From: a virus
Reading direction: 5' to 3' (one strand)
Virus record (IMG/VR): IMGVR_UViG_3300030099_004221
Coordinates: 1 to 36,729 of that record
Length of the DNA stretch: 36,729 nucleotides
Numbering within the stretch: position 1 is the stretch's first letter; each line of letters begins with the position of its first letter. The notes under the pieces are model-generated. The model searched no databases. It saw nothing but the letters and a program-made list of their open reading frames with translations, and was not told the DNA's origin. A program made the position numbers and the translations under genes. Of this stretch, positions 29,981 through 36,729 are shown piece by piece.

Positions 29981-32673
29981 GTCTGTTTGAAGGTACAAAT
30001 GTAAACCTCAAGGGGTGGATTCATGGGAAGAAGAGGAAGATCATCCTCTGGAAACCCAAGAGTCACATTCGTCCGTATCACACGGAACACGTTGTGAACA
30101 ACCCCAAGAAGTATGGGATGACCGAACATGATCTATTGAAGATCATCGCAAAGGGTATGGATGGATTTGAACCAGAGGACGACGAGACAAAGGATCTACT
30201 TCAGGATGTGAAGGTTGGTCGGTTCGACCGCGATGATCAGATCGACGAATACATGTATTCGCAGGGATGGGTCCGAGTCGTTCTGAACAAGGGTACGAGT
30301 TCCATTGAGGCCCCCAGAGCATACAATAGAAACATCCTGCCTGCCGCGAAGGTTCTTGCGAAGAGATTCGCATGGGAACAGATCGAGTTTCTGGAGATGG
30401 GTGACATTCTACACGATGATGTACCTCAACTAATCTCGGACGAAGGATCGTGGAAGACCTACCTCAAGACTGGTAAGGTTCCCAAGAAGACCGAGATCGG
30501 TTCCACCATGGCCATGTTCCGCGAGTGGACGCAACTCAATGAGGGTAAGTTTGGTCACACACTCTGGATCGACCCCAAGGGTAAGATCTATGACATGAAT
30601 GATCGCAAAGAAATCACACACCCCAAGGGTCACCCATACACTCACTATGATTGGGTCGCTGCAAACTTCACCAAGTATTTCGGTAAGACTGCACCAGATA
30701 ATATGGGTAAAGTTGTCTACGATGCACCACACGAAAAGGGGTGGGCAAGAGTACGAAACAACTCACGCGAGATTGATGTTGAAGTCAACATGAAGAAACT
30801 AACCAGATCACAAAAGAAAGCACTGAGAGATATTGTTGATGCTGGTCCTGAGTACGGCAACAAGGGAATAAATCGTCCCATGTACATCGACGCATGGGTG
30901 AAGAACAAGAAGAGTCGTGCTGGCGATAAGTCATACAACAACTATGAAGAGATCGTGGACTTCCTGAGTGAAGAAGTTCTCGACGAAGGTGTTCGTGACA
31001 TCATCATGAAACTCAGGAGAATGCCGGCGGTTATCAAGAAGATCAAGTCAACTGCCCAATTTGAACTCAAGAAGGCCGCCTCGACTCTACTCGCCATTCC
31101 TGCGGTGAGTAGTCTTCTCTCGAGCTCAGACAAACAACAACAGGCCGTGACTGTCGTGAGATCTCTGCGTTCTATGATTCTCGGTGAAGAGATCAACGAG
31201 TGCTGGAGTACCCATGTGCAGAGAGGGTACAAGATGAAGGGTGGGAAGAGAGTTCCCAACTGTGTACCAAAGAACGAAGATATACAGGAACGAAGAAGTG
31301 ATGTATTCTGCATAGTTGACCCCAAGGGCAAAGTGGTTGCCTCCAACCTCACCAGTAAAAATGCAGAGAAGGAAGTTTCAAGACATAGAAAGGCGATCAT
31401 CGTGTTAGATCCAGATGCAAAAACTGGAGATAAACTGCCTTACTTTGCTACGGAAGAGGTCGATGAGGTATACCGTGACTCCGGTCTGGGTAAGTGGTTT
31501 CATGGTCAGTCCGCCGGCGGTAAACCCGGATGGGATCGATACAACACCAAGGGCGAAAGAATCGGTAAGTGCGGAGACGCGAAGAAGGGCGAAGGTAAAC
31601 CCAAGTGTCTTTCGAGACAGAAGGCCGCGAAACTGCGAGCGCAGGGTGGTAAGAAGGCAATCGCAAATGCCGTTCGACGCAAACGTGCGAAGGATCCAGA
31701 CACCGATCGTCCCGGAACCGGAAACAAGCCGATCAACGTCTCGAACCGTATCGATAAAGACCCCAAGAAGAAGGGTATACAGGACGAGAACAATCCTCGC
31801 ATTCCTCGCAAGCCTGGTCAACCCGCGAACTCCAAGAAGCATTCGGATCTATACACCGATGAGAACCCCAAGGGTACGATTCACGGTCTTGGATTCAAGG
31901 ACGTAGAGACCGCGAAGTCATCCGTTGCCAAGATCAAGAGATCTGATCGATCACATGCACACAAGATTCAGGCTGCCATCGCCATGGAACAGAGGGCGAG
32001 AGAGATGGGTAAGACATCCGAAGCTGCCGTGTATCGCAAGTATATCAATCAGATGAAGAAGAAGACCAAAGAGAAGAACGAGGATTGGTCCGACAAGTAC
32101 AAGAAGTCCATTGATTGTGACAACCCCAAAGGATTCAGTCAACGCGCCCACTGTGATGGCCGTGATAAAAAGGAGGAGACGATGAAGTCTTTCAACCAGT
32201 ATCTACAAGAGAAGAACAAACCAACCAACCCCAAACTCTGGGCAGCATCCATCGCCGCCGCAAAGAGAAAGTTTGATGTGTACCCGTCCGCATATGCCAA
32301 CGCATGGGCATCCAAGCACTACAAGAGCAAGGGTGGAAGTTGGACTAAATCCAAATCCGAGTCAGTCGAAGAGGGCTGTGGATGTAACGGAACCTCCGAA
32401 GAGGCCAAGTCTCCCGCATGGCAACGTAAGGCCGGTAAGAACAAAGAAGGTGGACTCAACGCCGCAGGACGAAAGTCATACGAACGTGAGAACCCCGGAA
32501 GTGATCTGAAGGCTCCTGTCTCCGCGAAGACTGCAAAGAAGAACCCAGACGGTAAGGCCGCAAAGAGACGCAAGTCATTCTGTGCTCGCATGGGTGGTAT
32601 GCCTGGGCCCATGAAGGACGAGAAGGGAAGACCAACTCGAAAGGCCCTCGCACTCCGCAAGTGGGACTGCTGA
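29977..32673 (+). CDS. 898-aa lysine-rich polyprotein-like gene with internal capsid-targeting-like segments
   Basis: The start overlaps the previous stop (ATGA). Modules separated by acidic sites: LNE|G (189/190, preceded by MAMFREWTQLNE, CTS-like), LDE|G (337/338), INE|C (408/409), VDE|V (497/498), LQE|K (745/746, preceded by MKSFNQY), VEE|G (799/800). Several modules end or start with short Cys motifs (CWSTHVQRGYKMKGGK...C; IGKCGD...KCLSRQ; CGCNG; SFCARMGGM...WDC). Most modules are Lys/Arg-rich and likely to bind DNA. An internal Shine-Dalgarno plus ATG at 32182 could give a separate C-terminal protein. I recognise no enzyme; a packaged polyprotein is inferred. Confidence 0.75.
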   Translation: MSLFEGTNVNLKGWIHGKKRKIILWKPKSHIRPYHTEHVVNNPKKYGMTEHDLLKIIAKGMDGFEPEDDETKDLLQDVKVGRFDRDDQIDEYMYSQGWVRVVLNKGTSSIEAPRAYNRNILPAAKVLAKRFAWEQIEFLEMGDILHDDVPQLISDEGSWKTYLKTGKVPKKTEIGSTMAMFREWTQLNEGKFGHTLWIDPKGKIYDMNDRKEITHPKGHPYTHYDWVAANFTKYFGKTAPDNMGKVVYDAPHEKGWARVRNNSREIDVEVNMKKLTRSQKKALRDIVDAGPEYGNKGINRPMYIDAWVKNKKSRAGDKSYNNYEEIVDFLSEEVLDEGVRDIIMKLRRMPAVIKKIKSTAQFELKKAASTLLAIPAVSSLLSSSDKQQQAVTVVRSLRSMILGEEINECWSTHVQRGYKMKGGKRVPNCVPKNEDIQERRSDVFCIVDPKGKVVASNLTSKNAEKEVSRHRKAIIVLDPDAKTGDKLPYFATEEVDEVYRDSGLGKWFHGQSAGGKPGWDRYNTKGERIGKCGDAKKGEGKPKCLSRQKAAKLRAQGGKKAIANAVRRKRAKDPDTDRPGTGNKPINVSNRIDKDPKKKGIQDENNPRIPRKPGQPANSKKHSDLYTDENPKGTIHGLGFKDVETAKSSVAKIKRSDRSHAHKIQAAIAMEQRAREMGKTSEAAVYRKYINQMKKKTKEKNEDWSDKYKKSIDCDNPKGFSQRAHCDGRDKKEETMKSFNQYLQEKNKPTNPKLWAASIAAAKRKFDVYPSAYANAWASKHYKSKGGSWTKSKSESVEEGCGCNGTSEEAKSPAWQRKAGKNKEGGLNAAGRKSYERENPGSDLKAPVSAKTAKKNPDGKAAKRRKSFCARMGGMPGPMKDEKGRPTRKALALRKWDC
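32171..32184 (+). promoter_or_regulatory. Internal Shine-Dalgarno (AGGAGG) and ATG
   Basis: AGGAGG at 32171-32176 lies 5 nt before an in-frame ATG at 32182 within the 898-aa gene; it is encoded by Lys-Lys-Glu-Glu codons. The spacing is optimal for initiation. Confidence 0.7.
32182..32673 (+). CDS. Nested C-terminal product with capsid-targeting-like start
   Basis: In-frame ATG (residue 736 of the long form) gives a 163-aa protein beginning MKSFNQYLQE, followed by PTNPKLWAASIAAAKRKFDV, SAYANAWASKHYKSKGGSW, VEE|GCGCNG, and a basic C-terminal module (SFCARMGGMPGPMKDEKGR...RKWDC). The start is supported by the AGGAGG just upstream. Either this is a true nested gene, or two ancestral genes fused by loss of a stop. 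Both the long and the short form would end in the same modules. Confidence 0.5.
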   Translation: MKSFNQYLQEKNKPTNPKLWAASIAAAKRKFDVYPSAYANAWASKHYKSKGGSWTKSKSESVEEGCGCNGTSEEAKSPAWQRKAGKNKEGGLNAAGRKSYERENPGSDLKAPVSAKTAKKNPDGKAAKRRKSFCARMGGMPGPMKDEKGRPTRKALALRKWDC

Positions 32674-32677
32674 AAGA

Positions 32678-32726
32678 TAAACGCCCCGGTTACCCAAGGC
32701 GTTTACCGCATACCCTCAACGGGGTA
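32678..32726. terminator. Bidirectional hairpins between convergent genes
   Basis: TAAACGCC/GGCGTTTA (32678-32685 with 32698-32705, 12-nt loop) lies just after the plus-strand stop, with a T-rich run on the minus side (TTTATCTTT). A second short stem TACCC/GGGTA (32711-32715 with 32722-32726) is followed on the plus strand by GTTCTTTT. Together they probably terminate both convergent transcripts. Confidence 0.5.
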
Positions 32727-32979
32727 GTTCTTTTGCAATCGACATCATTCTATTCGTAGACCATTCACGGTTCTTATCAACATTATCAATGATATTGTCG
32801 ATGTCTCTCTGAACAGATCTCTCCAACCGTTGTCTCAAGTCTCTCTCGTTCGCCACTTGCTTTTCGAGAGTGGATACCTTGTGACTGATCTTCCAAACAA
32901 ATCCAATCAATGCGAACACGGCTGTTCCTAATGCACCCATGATGAAATCAATGAAATAGTTGCTAAGTGCTTCTTCCAT
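32716..32979 (-). CDS. Small membrane protein with coiled coil
   Basis: 87 aa. One transmembrane helix (about residues 9-30, FIDFIMGALGTAVFALIGFVW) is followed by a charged heptad helix (KVSTLEKQVANERDLRQRLERSVQRDIDNIIDNVDKN). The topology is similar to the protein at 28454-28741 but with no clear sequence identity. Candidates are a spanin/Rz-like or holin-accessory protein. CTAAATAG at 33015-33022 may be its late element. Confidence 0.65.
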   Translation of the reverse strand: MEEALSNYFIDFIMGALGTAVFALIGFVWKISHKVSTLEKQVANERDLRQRLERSVQRDIDNIIDNVDKNREWSTNRMMSIAKELPR

Positions 32980-33014
32980 TTGATTTCTCCCCTTTTTGAT
33001 CTTTATCGATCAAA

Positions 33015-33022
33015 CTATTTAG
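33015..33022 (-). promoter_or_regulatory. Degenerate late-type element CTAAATAG (minus)
   Basis: Shares the TAAATA core; 36 nt before the start at 32979, overlapping the stop of the upstream gene. Confidence 0.35.
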
Positions 33023-33245
33023 GGATATCACTCACTTTATCGTCAATTTTTCTGCCCCATTTTACATGATTCCAAACACGTTCATATATGATATACAAGA
33101 CAAGTGCAGATGCGTTGATCTGTAGAGCCAACAAGATATCATTTATACTGCCCCACTTGATCAACGAAACACACATGACAAAACCAATGATTCTAAAACC
33201 AATGGCTTTGACAAGACTTCTCGAAACAGATTCTTTGAAGTTCAC
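33015..33245 (-). CDS. DUF2061-like small membrane protein
   Basis: 76 aa. The GTG start overlaps the previous stop (GTGA). N-terminal KESVSRSLVKAIGFRIIGF followed by two hydrophobic segments (about 17-30 and 41-56) and a short basic/acidic tail; this matches the pattern of the DUF2061 family of small two-helix membrane proteins (R-S-L-x-K-x-x-x-x-R). Function unknown. In phages such proteins may act at the envelope. Confidence 0.72.
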   Translation of the reverse strand: MNFKESVSRSLVKAIGFRIIGFVMCVSLIKWGSINDILLALQINASALVLYIIYERVWNHVKWGRKIDDKVSDIPK

Positions 33246-33457
33246 TTATCGCATTCGCAACATCGACCCATGATCCACTTTAGTATAGAGCATTTTTTTG
33301 TGGGACAATCAACGGGCCATGATTTGCCTCCAGAGAGAGGAATATCATCGGGGTTCTTGATCGCCCTCTGAGATGCCCTCTTGATCTCTGATTCAGTAAG
33401 TAGTAGATCGACTTCGACTTCTGCGAGGTTCACTGTAGTATGGAAATAATCAGTCAT
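33242..33457 (-). CDS. Small unknown protein with C-terminal cysteines
   Basis: 71 aa. Polar N-terminus (TVNLAEVEVDLLLTESEIKRASQRA) and a C-terminal half with five cysteines (C51, C56 and the cluster CCEC). The end may bind metal or membrane. No family recognised. There is a weak AAAGGA 13 nt upstream. Overlaps the next gene by GTGA. Confidence 0.6.
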   Translation of the reverse strand: MTDYFHTTVNLAEVEVDLLLTESEIKRASQRAIKNPDDIPLSGGKSWPVDCPTKKCSILKWIMGRCCECDK

Positions 33458-33519
33458 AAAGTATAAAATCCTTTTTTAAATAAAAATAAAACGGCTATAT
33501 GCGGGCCATAGAGGGGGGA

Positions 33520-33804
33520 TCAATAGAAGTTTGAAAGGTTGTCTCCCCACTTAGTACCCTTGACTCCGGGTGAGTTTGCTACCTTGTTCATACTGTCCCG
33601 GAAATGTTGGGGAAGTTTACCCGTCCGAGTCATGTCGAGTTCTTGGAGTTTGCCCAGTGCAGGCATGCCTCCTATGGTCTTCACCACGGAGAGTTCTCCG
33701 CACTCGGGACAGGGTTCGGTTGTTGGTTGGTTGCGGTTGTCCATGCCGAGGTTCTTCTCGAAGGCATGTTCACACTTCTCACATTGGTAATCATATATGG
33801 GCAT
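33520..33804 (-). CDS. FmdB-type zinc-ribbon protein
   Basis: 94 aa from the second of two adjacent ATGs (33804), which gives the canonical MPIYDYQC start and a 7-nt spacing from GAGGAG. The zinc ribbon C8-x-x-C11...C32-x-x-C35 (YQCEKCEH, PCPECGE) is the FmdB/putative regulatory family. The C-terminal half (LQELDMTRTGKLPQHFRDSMNKV) is specific to phage versions. It has its own TATAAATA promoter. Likely a regulatory or assembly factor that binds nucleic acid; the exact role is not known. Confidence 0.82.
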   Translation of the reverse strand: MPIYDYQCEKCEHAFEKNLGMDNRNQPTTEPCPECGELSVVKTIGGMPALGKLQELDMTRTGKLPQHFRDSMNKVANSPGVKGTKWGDNLSNFY

Positions 33805-33820
33805 CATTCACTCCTCTGTA

Positions 33821-33828
33821 TATTTATA
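33821..33828 (-). promoter_or_regulatory. Late-type promoter element TATAAATA (minus)
   Basis: Exact consensus on the minus strand, 17 nt before the FmdB-like start; directly joined to the T-rich tract of the upstream terminator. Confidence 0.78.
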
Positions 33829-33855
33829 AAAGAAAACCCGGTCTTGCGACCGGGT
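33829..33855 (-). terminator. Intrinsic terminator of the HExxH gene
   Basis: Minus-strand stem ACCCGGTC / GACCGGGT with GCAA (GNRA) tetraloop, followed by TTTTCTTTT running into TATAAATA; it starts 7 nt after the stop of the HExxH gene. Confidence 0.88.
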
Positions 33856-33862
33856 GAACTCC

Positions 33863-34270
33863 CTAACGCTTACCTGCTAACCATTTCAAATAGGACTCCG
33901 AGTCCCGCTTTCTTGCAGGTAGGTTAATTGGGAGGTTGTATTGTTTCGCTAATTTTCTTGTTTCTTTTTCTGTGGCCTTCTCTAGTTCGAGGTAGTCTTC
34001 TGTGAGGAAGATCGGGTCGTTTCGAAACCACTGCATCATGTGAACGTATTCGTGCAGTAGAGTCCATGTCCATTCGGTCTTGGGACACTTAGTGGCGACC
34101 ACCAGGCGTCCTGGCGTCCCCTTCCACGGTCCTTCGATGTCTGGTTCTATGAAATACCCATCTGAGTACTCTCCTTGGAATTTCACGGTCTTGTAGGGTC
34201 TGAGAACGACTTGGACATTCAGCTTCTTGGCCTGGTCCCGCACCATCTTGAGTAGCTCATTCGTCTTCAT
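33863..34270 (-). CDS. HExxH metallopeptidase-like protein
   Basis: 135 aa from ATG 34270, chosen because GAGGGG is just upstream; a longer start at 34294 lacks one. LLH73-E74-YVH77-MMQW is a zinc-binding HExxH motif typical of small zincins (SprT-like or similar), with a possible third ligand among the downstream Glu residues (EDYLELEKATEKE). The preceding strands (GRLVVATKCPKTEWTW) fit the edge strand of such a fold. Target unknown. It overlaps the previous gene by 14 nt. Confidence 0.72.
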   Translation of the reverse strand: MKTNELLKMVRDQAKKLNVQVVLRPYKTVKFQGEYSDGYFIEPDIEGPWKGTPGRLVVATKCPKTEWTWTLLHEYVHMMQWFRNDPIFLTEDYLELEKATEKETRKLAKQYNLPINLPARKRDSESYLKWLAGKR

Positions 34271-34520
34271 AGAGCCCCTCGAGGGTTGAAACAATACCAG
34301 TGGTCAGGTCCACGATATCGGTGAGGTTCTCCTCCTCCAGTTCCGTGAGGTAGATGCCACCCAGACGTTGGAGAAGTTGAATGATGTACGCGCTGTTGTT
34401 GATCGTCTTGCAGATCTGAAGGATCTCCTCAGAGGAGAGGTTGTCCTGTTCTGCATGAAGAGTATCATACAGGACGGTCAGTGCTTCGAGTGAGTCGGTG
34501 ATTTCGGTGGTGGTGGTCAT
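34257..34520 (-). CDS. Small acidic helical protein
   Basis: 87 aa from the ATG at 34520, whose ATGA overlaps the stop of the microprotein gene upstream; an in-frame TTG at 34529 is less likely. It is acidic and helical (DSLEALTVLYDTLHAEQDNL, LQICKTINNSAYIIQLLQRLGGIYLTELEEENLTDIV). It may be an adaptor or complex subunit with its neighbours. Function unknown. Confidence 0.68.
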   Translation of the reverse strand: MTTTTEITDSLEALTVLYDTLHAEQDNLSSEEILQICKTINNSAYIIQLLQRLGGIYLTELEEENLTDIVDLTTGIVSTLEGLYEDE

Positions 34521-34609
34521 ATGGCCCAATGGTCCTCTGGAGTGTTGTTGATGTTTTCTTCTTCACGTTCGATGGTGCAACTGTGGCAGTCGCATTCTTG
34601 GGTGTCCAT
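34517..34609 (-). CDS. 30-aa cysteine microprotein
   Basis: ATG 34609 is preceded by GGAGG 6 nt upstream, within the last codons of the VWA gene. The product carries C-D-C-H-S-C (residues 6-11), then an acidic tail (TIEREEENINNTPEDHWAI). Its stop overlaps the next start (ATGA), so it is placed as a coupled member of the operon. A C-x-C-H-x-C cluster could bind zinc or another metal. No family recognised. Confidence 0.6.
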   Translation of the reverse strand: MDTQECDCHSCTIEREEENINNTPEDHWAI

Positions 34610-36729
34610 TCAGACCTCCGCAAAGTTACCGGCCAGGGTGGTGAGCATACTGCGTTCGGCCTTCTTCGCAGCAGCCTGCTTGATGAATGCGGTCTTCGCT
34701 CGTGCCGCGGAGGCGTTCTCCGGGAGATTGTCGAAAGCATTCAGTGCTCGTCCGTTGATCTTGGGATCGAAGACGAAGTAGTGATCGTATCCGGGGTAGT
34801 CGGTCAGTGCAACGTACTTGTTGTTCTGGAAGTCTTCGAGGGCCTTGGTAGCCTTGTCGTGGTCGTTCATGTACTGAGTGGCGTAGTGACCATTGTCAGT
34901 CAGGAAGTACCCGATGGTGCGGCATCCCGTGGCCTGTCGAAGCCAGTTCAGGAGTCGATCGGTGTCGTTCTTACCTTCGACGACCTTGTTTCCGATCTTC
35001 AGAATCGCATCGCGGTAGTATCCACCTTCGGACCCGTTAAGTGCAGCACCGTAGTAACTGATCGGACCAGAACCGGAGCATCCGTCCGTGAGGAACACGG
35101 CGGTGGGGTGCTGGACGCCGGCGTCACGCATTCGCATGATCAGAGGAGCAGTCGCGGCGATGGCCTCGTCGAGAGGAGTACCACCGAGACCCAGACGACG
35201 ACCGATGCAGTAGTAGTCGTTCGGGGTGAAGACTCGCGCCTTGCTCTTGCGGCGGCCGCCGTTGATGTTGAAGTAATCCATGAGCGTGACCATGTTGACC
35301 AGCGACTGAGCGTAATCGGTGGGACTGAGGTTCGAAGAACTCATCTCCAGAAGACGGAATCCGTCACCGGAAACCTTGAAGTTCTTGCTGCCCTTGGTGA
35401 TCGAACCGACTGCTTCGGGAGCATCGTAACTACGGCGATCCCATCCAGTGGTGAAACCGTAGACCGCGAAGGGAATTCCGATTCGCTTGCAGAACATGAC
35501 GAGGTTGATGGCCTGCTGGATGGTATCACCCATCTGCTGATCCATCGATCCAGACCAGTCGATCTGAACGACCATGCCGTGGTTCTTACCCTTGGGCAGA
35601 ATCGTGTTCTTGCGGAAGATGTCTTCCGAGAACTTGTAGTTGACCATCTTGACGGTATCGAGAACACCAGTCTTCGAGATCTGCGCCCTGCGGGCAACGT
35701 CCGCGGCCTTCTTCATGTCGAACTGCTTCGCCATGACGTTGATCAGAAGCTTCTGATCGCGGAGGAAGGTATCGGCGTAGGCCTTGATGGCGATCTTCTG
35801 ATCGATGGTCAGGTTCTGAGAGAGCTCCTTGGTGATCTCGCTCGCGGGCACGATCACCTTATCGACATCCATTCGCACGGGAAGCTGTCCGTAGAGAGCG
35901 GGATGCTCGTCTTCGGCTCGGTCCTTATCGACGAGCGCTTCTTCCATACCCTGCTGGGTAGTGGAACGCTGCAGCGTGGAACCAGTATCGCCCGCTTCGC
36001 GGCCGGACGCGGCAGTACCATCGACTTCATCGGAGTCAGCAGACTCGCCGGTGTCGGTGTCGTCGTCCATCGATCCGCCGGTGTCGTCACCGTCACCGGA
36101 CTCGCTGCCTTCGGGAGTACCGTTGACATCTTCGTCGTCGCCGGCGTCACCGCCCGAGCCCTTACCGTCTTCGCCTTCGGAATCGTCGTCAGTCGATTCG
36201 TTCGAGGGCGAAGGAGAACCGCCGTTGCCGGACTGGCCCTTCTCAGGAGTCTGGCCGCTCTCGGACTCTTCCTGCTCCTGCTCCTTCTCGTCCTGTTCGA
36301 GCTTCGACATGTCGTAGAGCTCGCGGGCGAGATCGACAACTTCGGACCATTCAGTCGCCACTGCGATTCGGTTGACGAGATCCTGCTCTTCAGCGTTGAA
36401 CGAGACCGCGTATCGGTCTTCGAGCTTGAAGTGGAGGTTGACGCGATCCATCAGGGGCATGCCGACGGAAGAAGCGGGAAGATCACCGAAGATGCCATCC
36501 GTGTGCATACGGTCGTAGCCCATGCGAAAGTCCCGGACCAGGCCCGGGAACTTATCCTTCATGAGCCGCTCGATGCGGGCGTCTTCGACGATGTTGAGGC
36601 AATCCTTCGCAGCTGCGAAGTCGCGGCTGTTGATCGTGGCGACTGCGGCCATGAGAGGATCCATGCCGGCAGGAGTGAAGAGCGCGTGAGCGACTTCGTG
36701 ACCGACGAGCATATCGTAGAGCTCGTTGG
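34610..36729 (-). CDS. HExxH plus VWA-domain protein, CobT-like (5' end outside window)
   Basis: The frame is open through the right edge of the window, so the N-terminus is missing; 700 residues are visible from the first internal Met. GHEVAHAL (residues 4-11) is a zinc-peptidase-like HExxH. A very acidic/Gly/Ser linker spans about 138-245. The C-terminal VWA domain has the MIDAS motif D385-W-S387-G-S389 and a downstream LTDG. The order N-domain, acidic linker, VWA resembles cobaltochelatase CobT and related MoxR-partner proteins. T4-like phages often pair such a protein with a CobS-like AAA+ ATPase, which would lie outside the window. A role in remodelling a complex is more likely than cobalamin synthesis. 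Codon use is GC-richer than in the fibre genes. Confidence 0.78.
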   Translation of the reverse strand, partial: NELYDMLVGHEVAHALFTPAGMDPLMAAVATINSRDFAAAKDCLNIVEDARIERLMKDKFPGLVRDFRMGYDRMHTDGIFGDLPASSVGMPLMDRVNLHFKLEDRYAVSFNAEEQDLVNRIAVATEWSEVVDLARELYDMSKLEQDEKEQEQEESESGQTPEKGQSGNGGSPSPSNESTDDDSEGEDGKGSGGDAGDDEDVNGTPEGSESGDGDDTGGSMDDDTDTGESADSDEVDGTAASGREAGDTGSTLQRSTTQQGMEEALVDKDRAEDEHPALYGQLPVRMDVDKVIVPASEITKELSQNLTIDQKIAIKAYADTFLRDQKLLINVMAKQFDMKKAADVARRAQISKTGVLDTVKMVNYKFSEDIFRKNTILPKGKNHGMVVQIDWSGSMDQQMGDTIQQAINLVMFCKRIGIPFAVYGFTTGWDRRSYDAPEAVGSITKGSKNFKVSGDGFRLLEMSSSNLSPTDYAQSLVNMVTLMDYFNINGGRRKSKARVFTPNDYYCIGRRLGLGGTPLDEAIAATAPLIMRMRDAGVQHPTAVFLTDGCSGSGPISYYGAALNGSEGGYYRDAILKIGNKVVEGKNDTDRLLNWLRQATGCRTIGYFLTDNGHYATQYMNDHDKATKALEDFQNNKYVALTDYPGYDHYFVFDPKINGRALNAFDNLPENASAARAKTAFIKQAAAKKAERSMLTTLAGNFAEV

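Noticed and set aside
31415-31906. 163-codon frame overlapping the 898-aa gene
   Set aside because: Different frame of a lysine-rich gene, Arg/Thr-rich, with no ribosome-binding site.
35961-36317. Plus-strand frame of 118 codons opposite the VWA gene
   Set aside because: Antisense to the acidic linker; the Ser/Pro-rich product is a shadow of Asp/Gly/Glu codons.
1-36729. tRNA genes, attachment sites or integrase
   Set aside because: No cloverleaf with acceptor and TpsiC arm, no integrase-like gene and no credible long direct repeat outside the fibre gene were seen by eye; a dedicated tRNA search was not possible.

Overview
The window reads as part of a large tailed-phage genome, most likely a marine T4-like myovirus of a Gram-negative host. 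No bacterial housekeeping genes, rRNA, tRNA, CRISPR array or insertion sequence were seen. The reasons for this reading are tightly packed genes with ATGA/GTGA start-stop overlaps, a T4 gp61-type primase, ThyX next to a monomeric vitamin B12-dependent ribonucleotide reductase, collagen-like tail adhesins, a holin-like protein and a lipoprotein, and many TATAAATA (T4 late-type) promoter elements 18-45 nt upstream of structural or unknown genes. Phage family and host cannot be fixed from this window alone.

Layout. (1) 1-7644, plus strand: four virion adhesin genes. These are a 5'-truncated giant collagen-like fibre, a beta-helix protein, and two paralogous collagen-containing fibres that share both N- and C-terminal domains. 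(2) 7648-13441, plus strand: a metabolic block behind a sigma70-like promoter (primase, small ORF, thyX, nrdJ), then a second, perfect-consensus sigma70 promoter driving a 64-aa membrane protein and a complete outer-membrane porin, then a terminator and a GIY-YIG nuclease-like gene. (3) 13410-22724, minus strand: a long block with lysis candidates (lipoprotein, 3-TM holin), conserved phage hypotheticals, a nucleotidyltransferase fused to a basic tail, a KxDG ligase-like protein, a RecB/MGME1-like exonuclease, two HNH proteins and a multi-module protein. (4) 22785-27516, plus: a 1464-aa cysteine-rich structural protein and a small unknown. (5) 27513-28741, minus: three small paralogues and a TM/coiled-coil protein. 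(6) 28829-32673, plus: two lysine-rich multi-module proteins. (7) 32716-36729, minus: small membrane proteins, an FmdB-like zinc ribbon, an HExxH protein, a 30-aa Cys microprotein and a CobT-like HExxH/VWA protein cut off by the window end.

The most interesting theme is a dispersed set of proteins that look like cargo for the phage head. Several begin with a T4-internal-protein-like capsid-targeting sequence (MKTFNQFIEE, MKSFNQYLQE, FKSFLTE|A). Several are strings of small basic modules separated by [ILV]-x-E|[A/G] sites, the cleavage rule of T4-type prohead proteases. The 898-aa member also has an internal Shine-Dalgarno and start codon that would release a separate 163-aa product beginning with such a signal. 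Predicted enzymes (HNH, exonuclease, KxDG ligase-like) carry related N-termini, so enzymes may be packaged and injected. This is inference from sequence motifs and needs virion proteomics.

Regulation looks two-tiered. TTGACx-N16/17-TATAAT promoters drive the primase/ThyX/RNR block, the porin and the exonuclease; the primase and exonuclease mRNAs would be leaderless or nearly so. TATAAATA-type promoters drive the other operons. In at least two places an intrinsic terminator's U-tract runs directly into a TATAAATA element.
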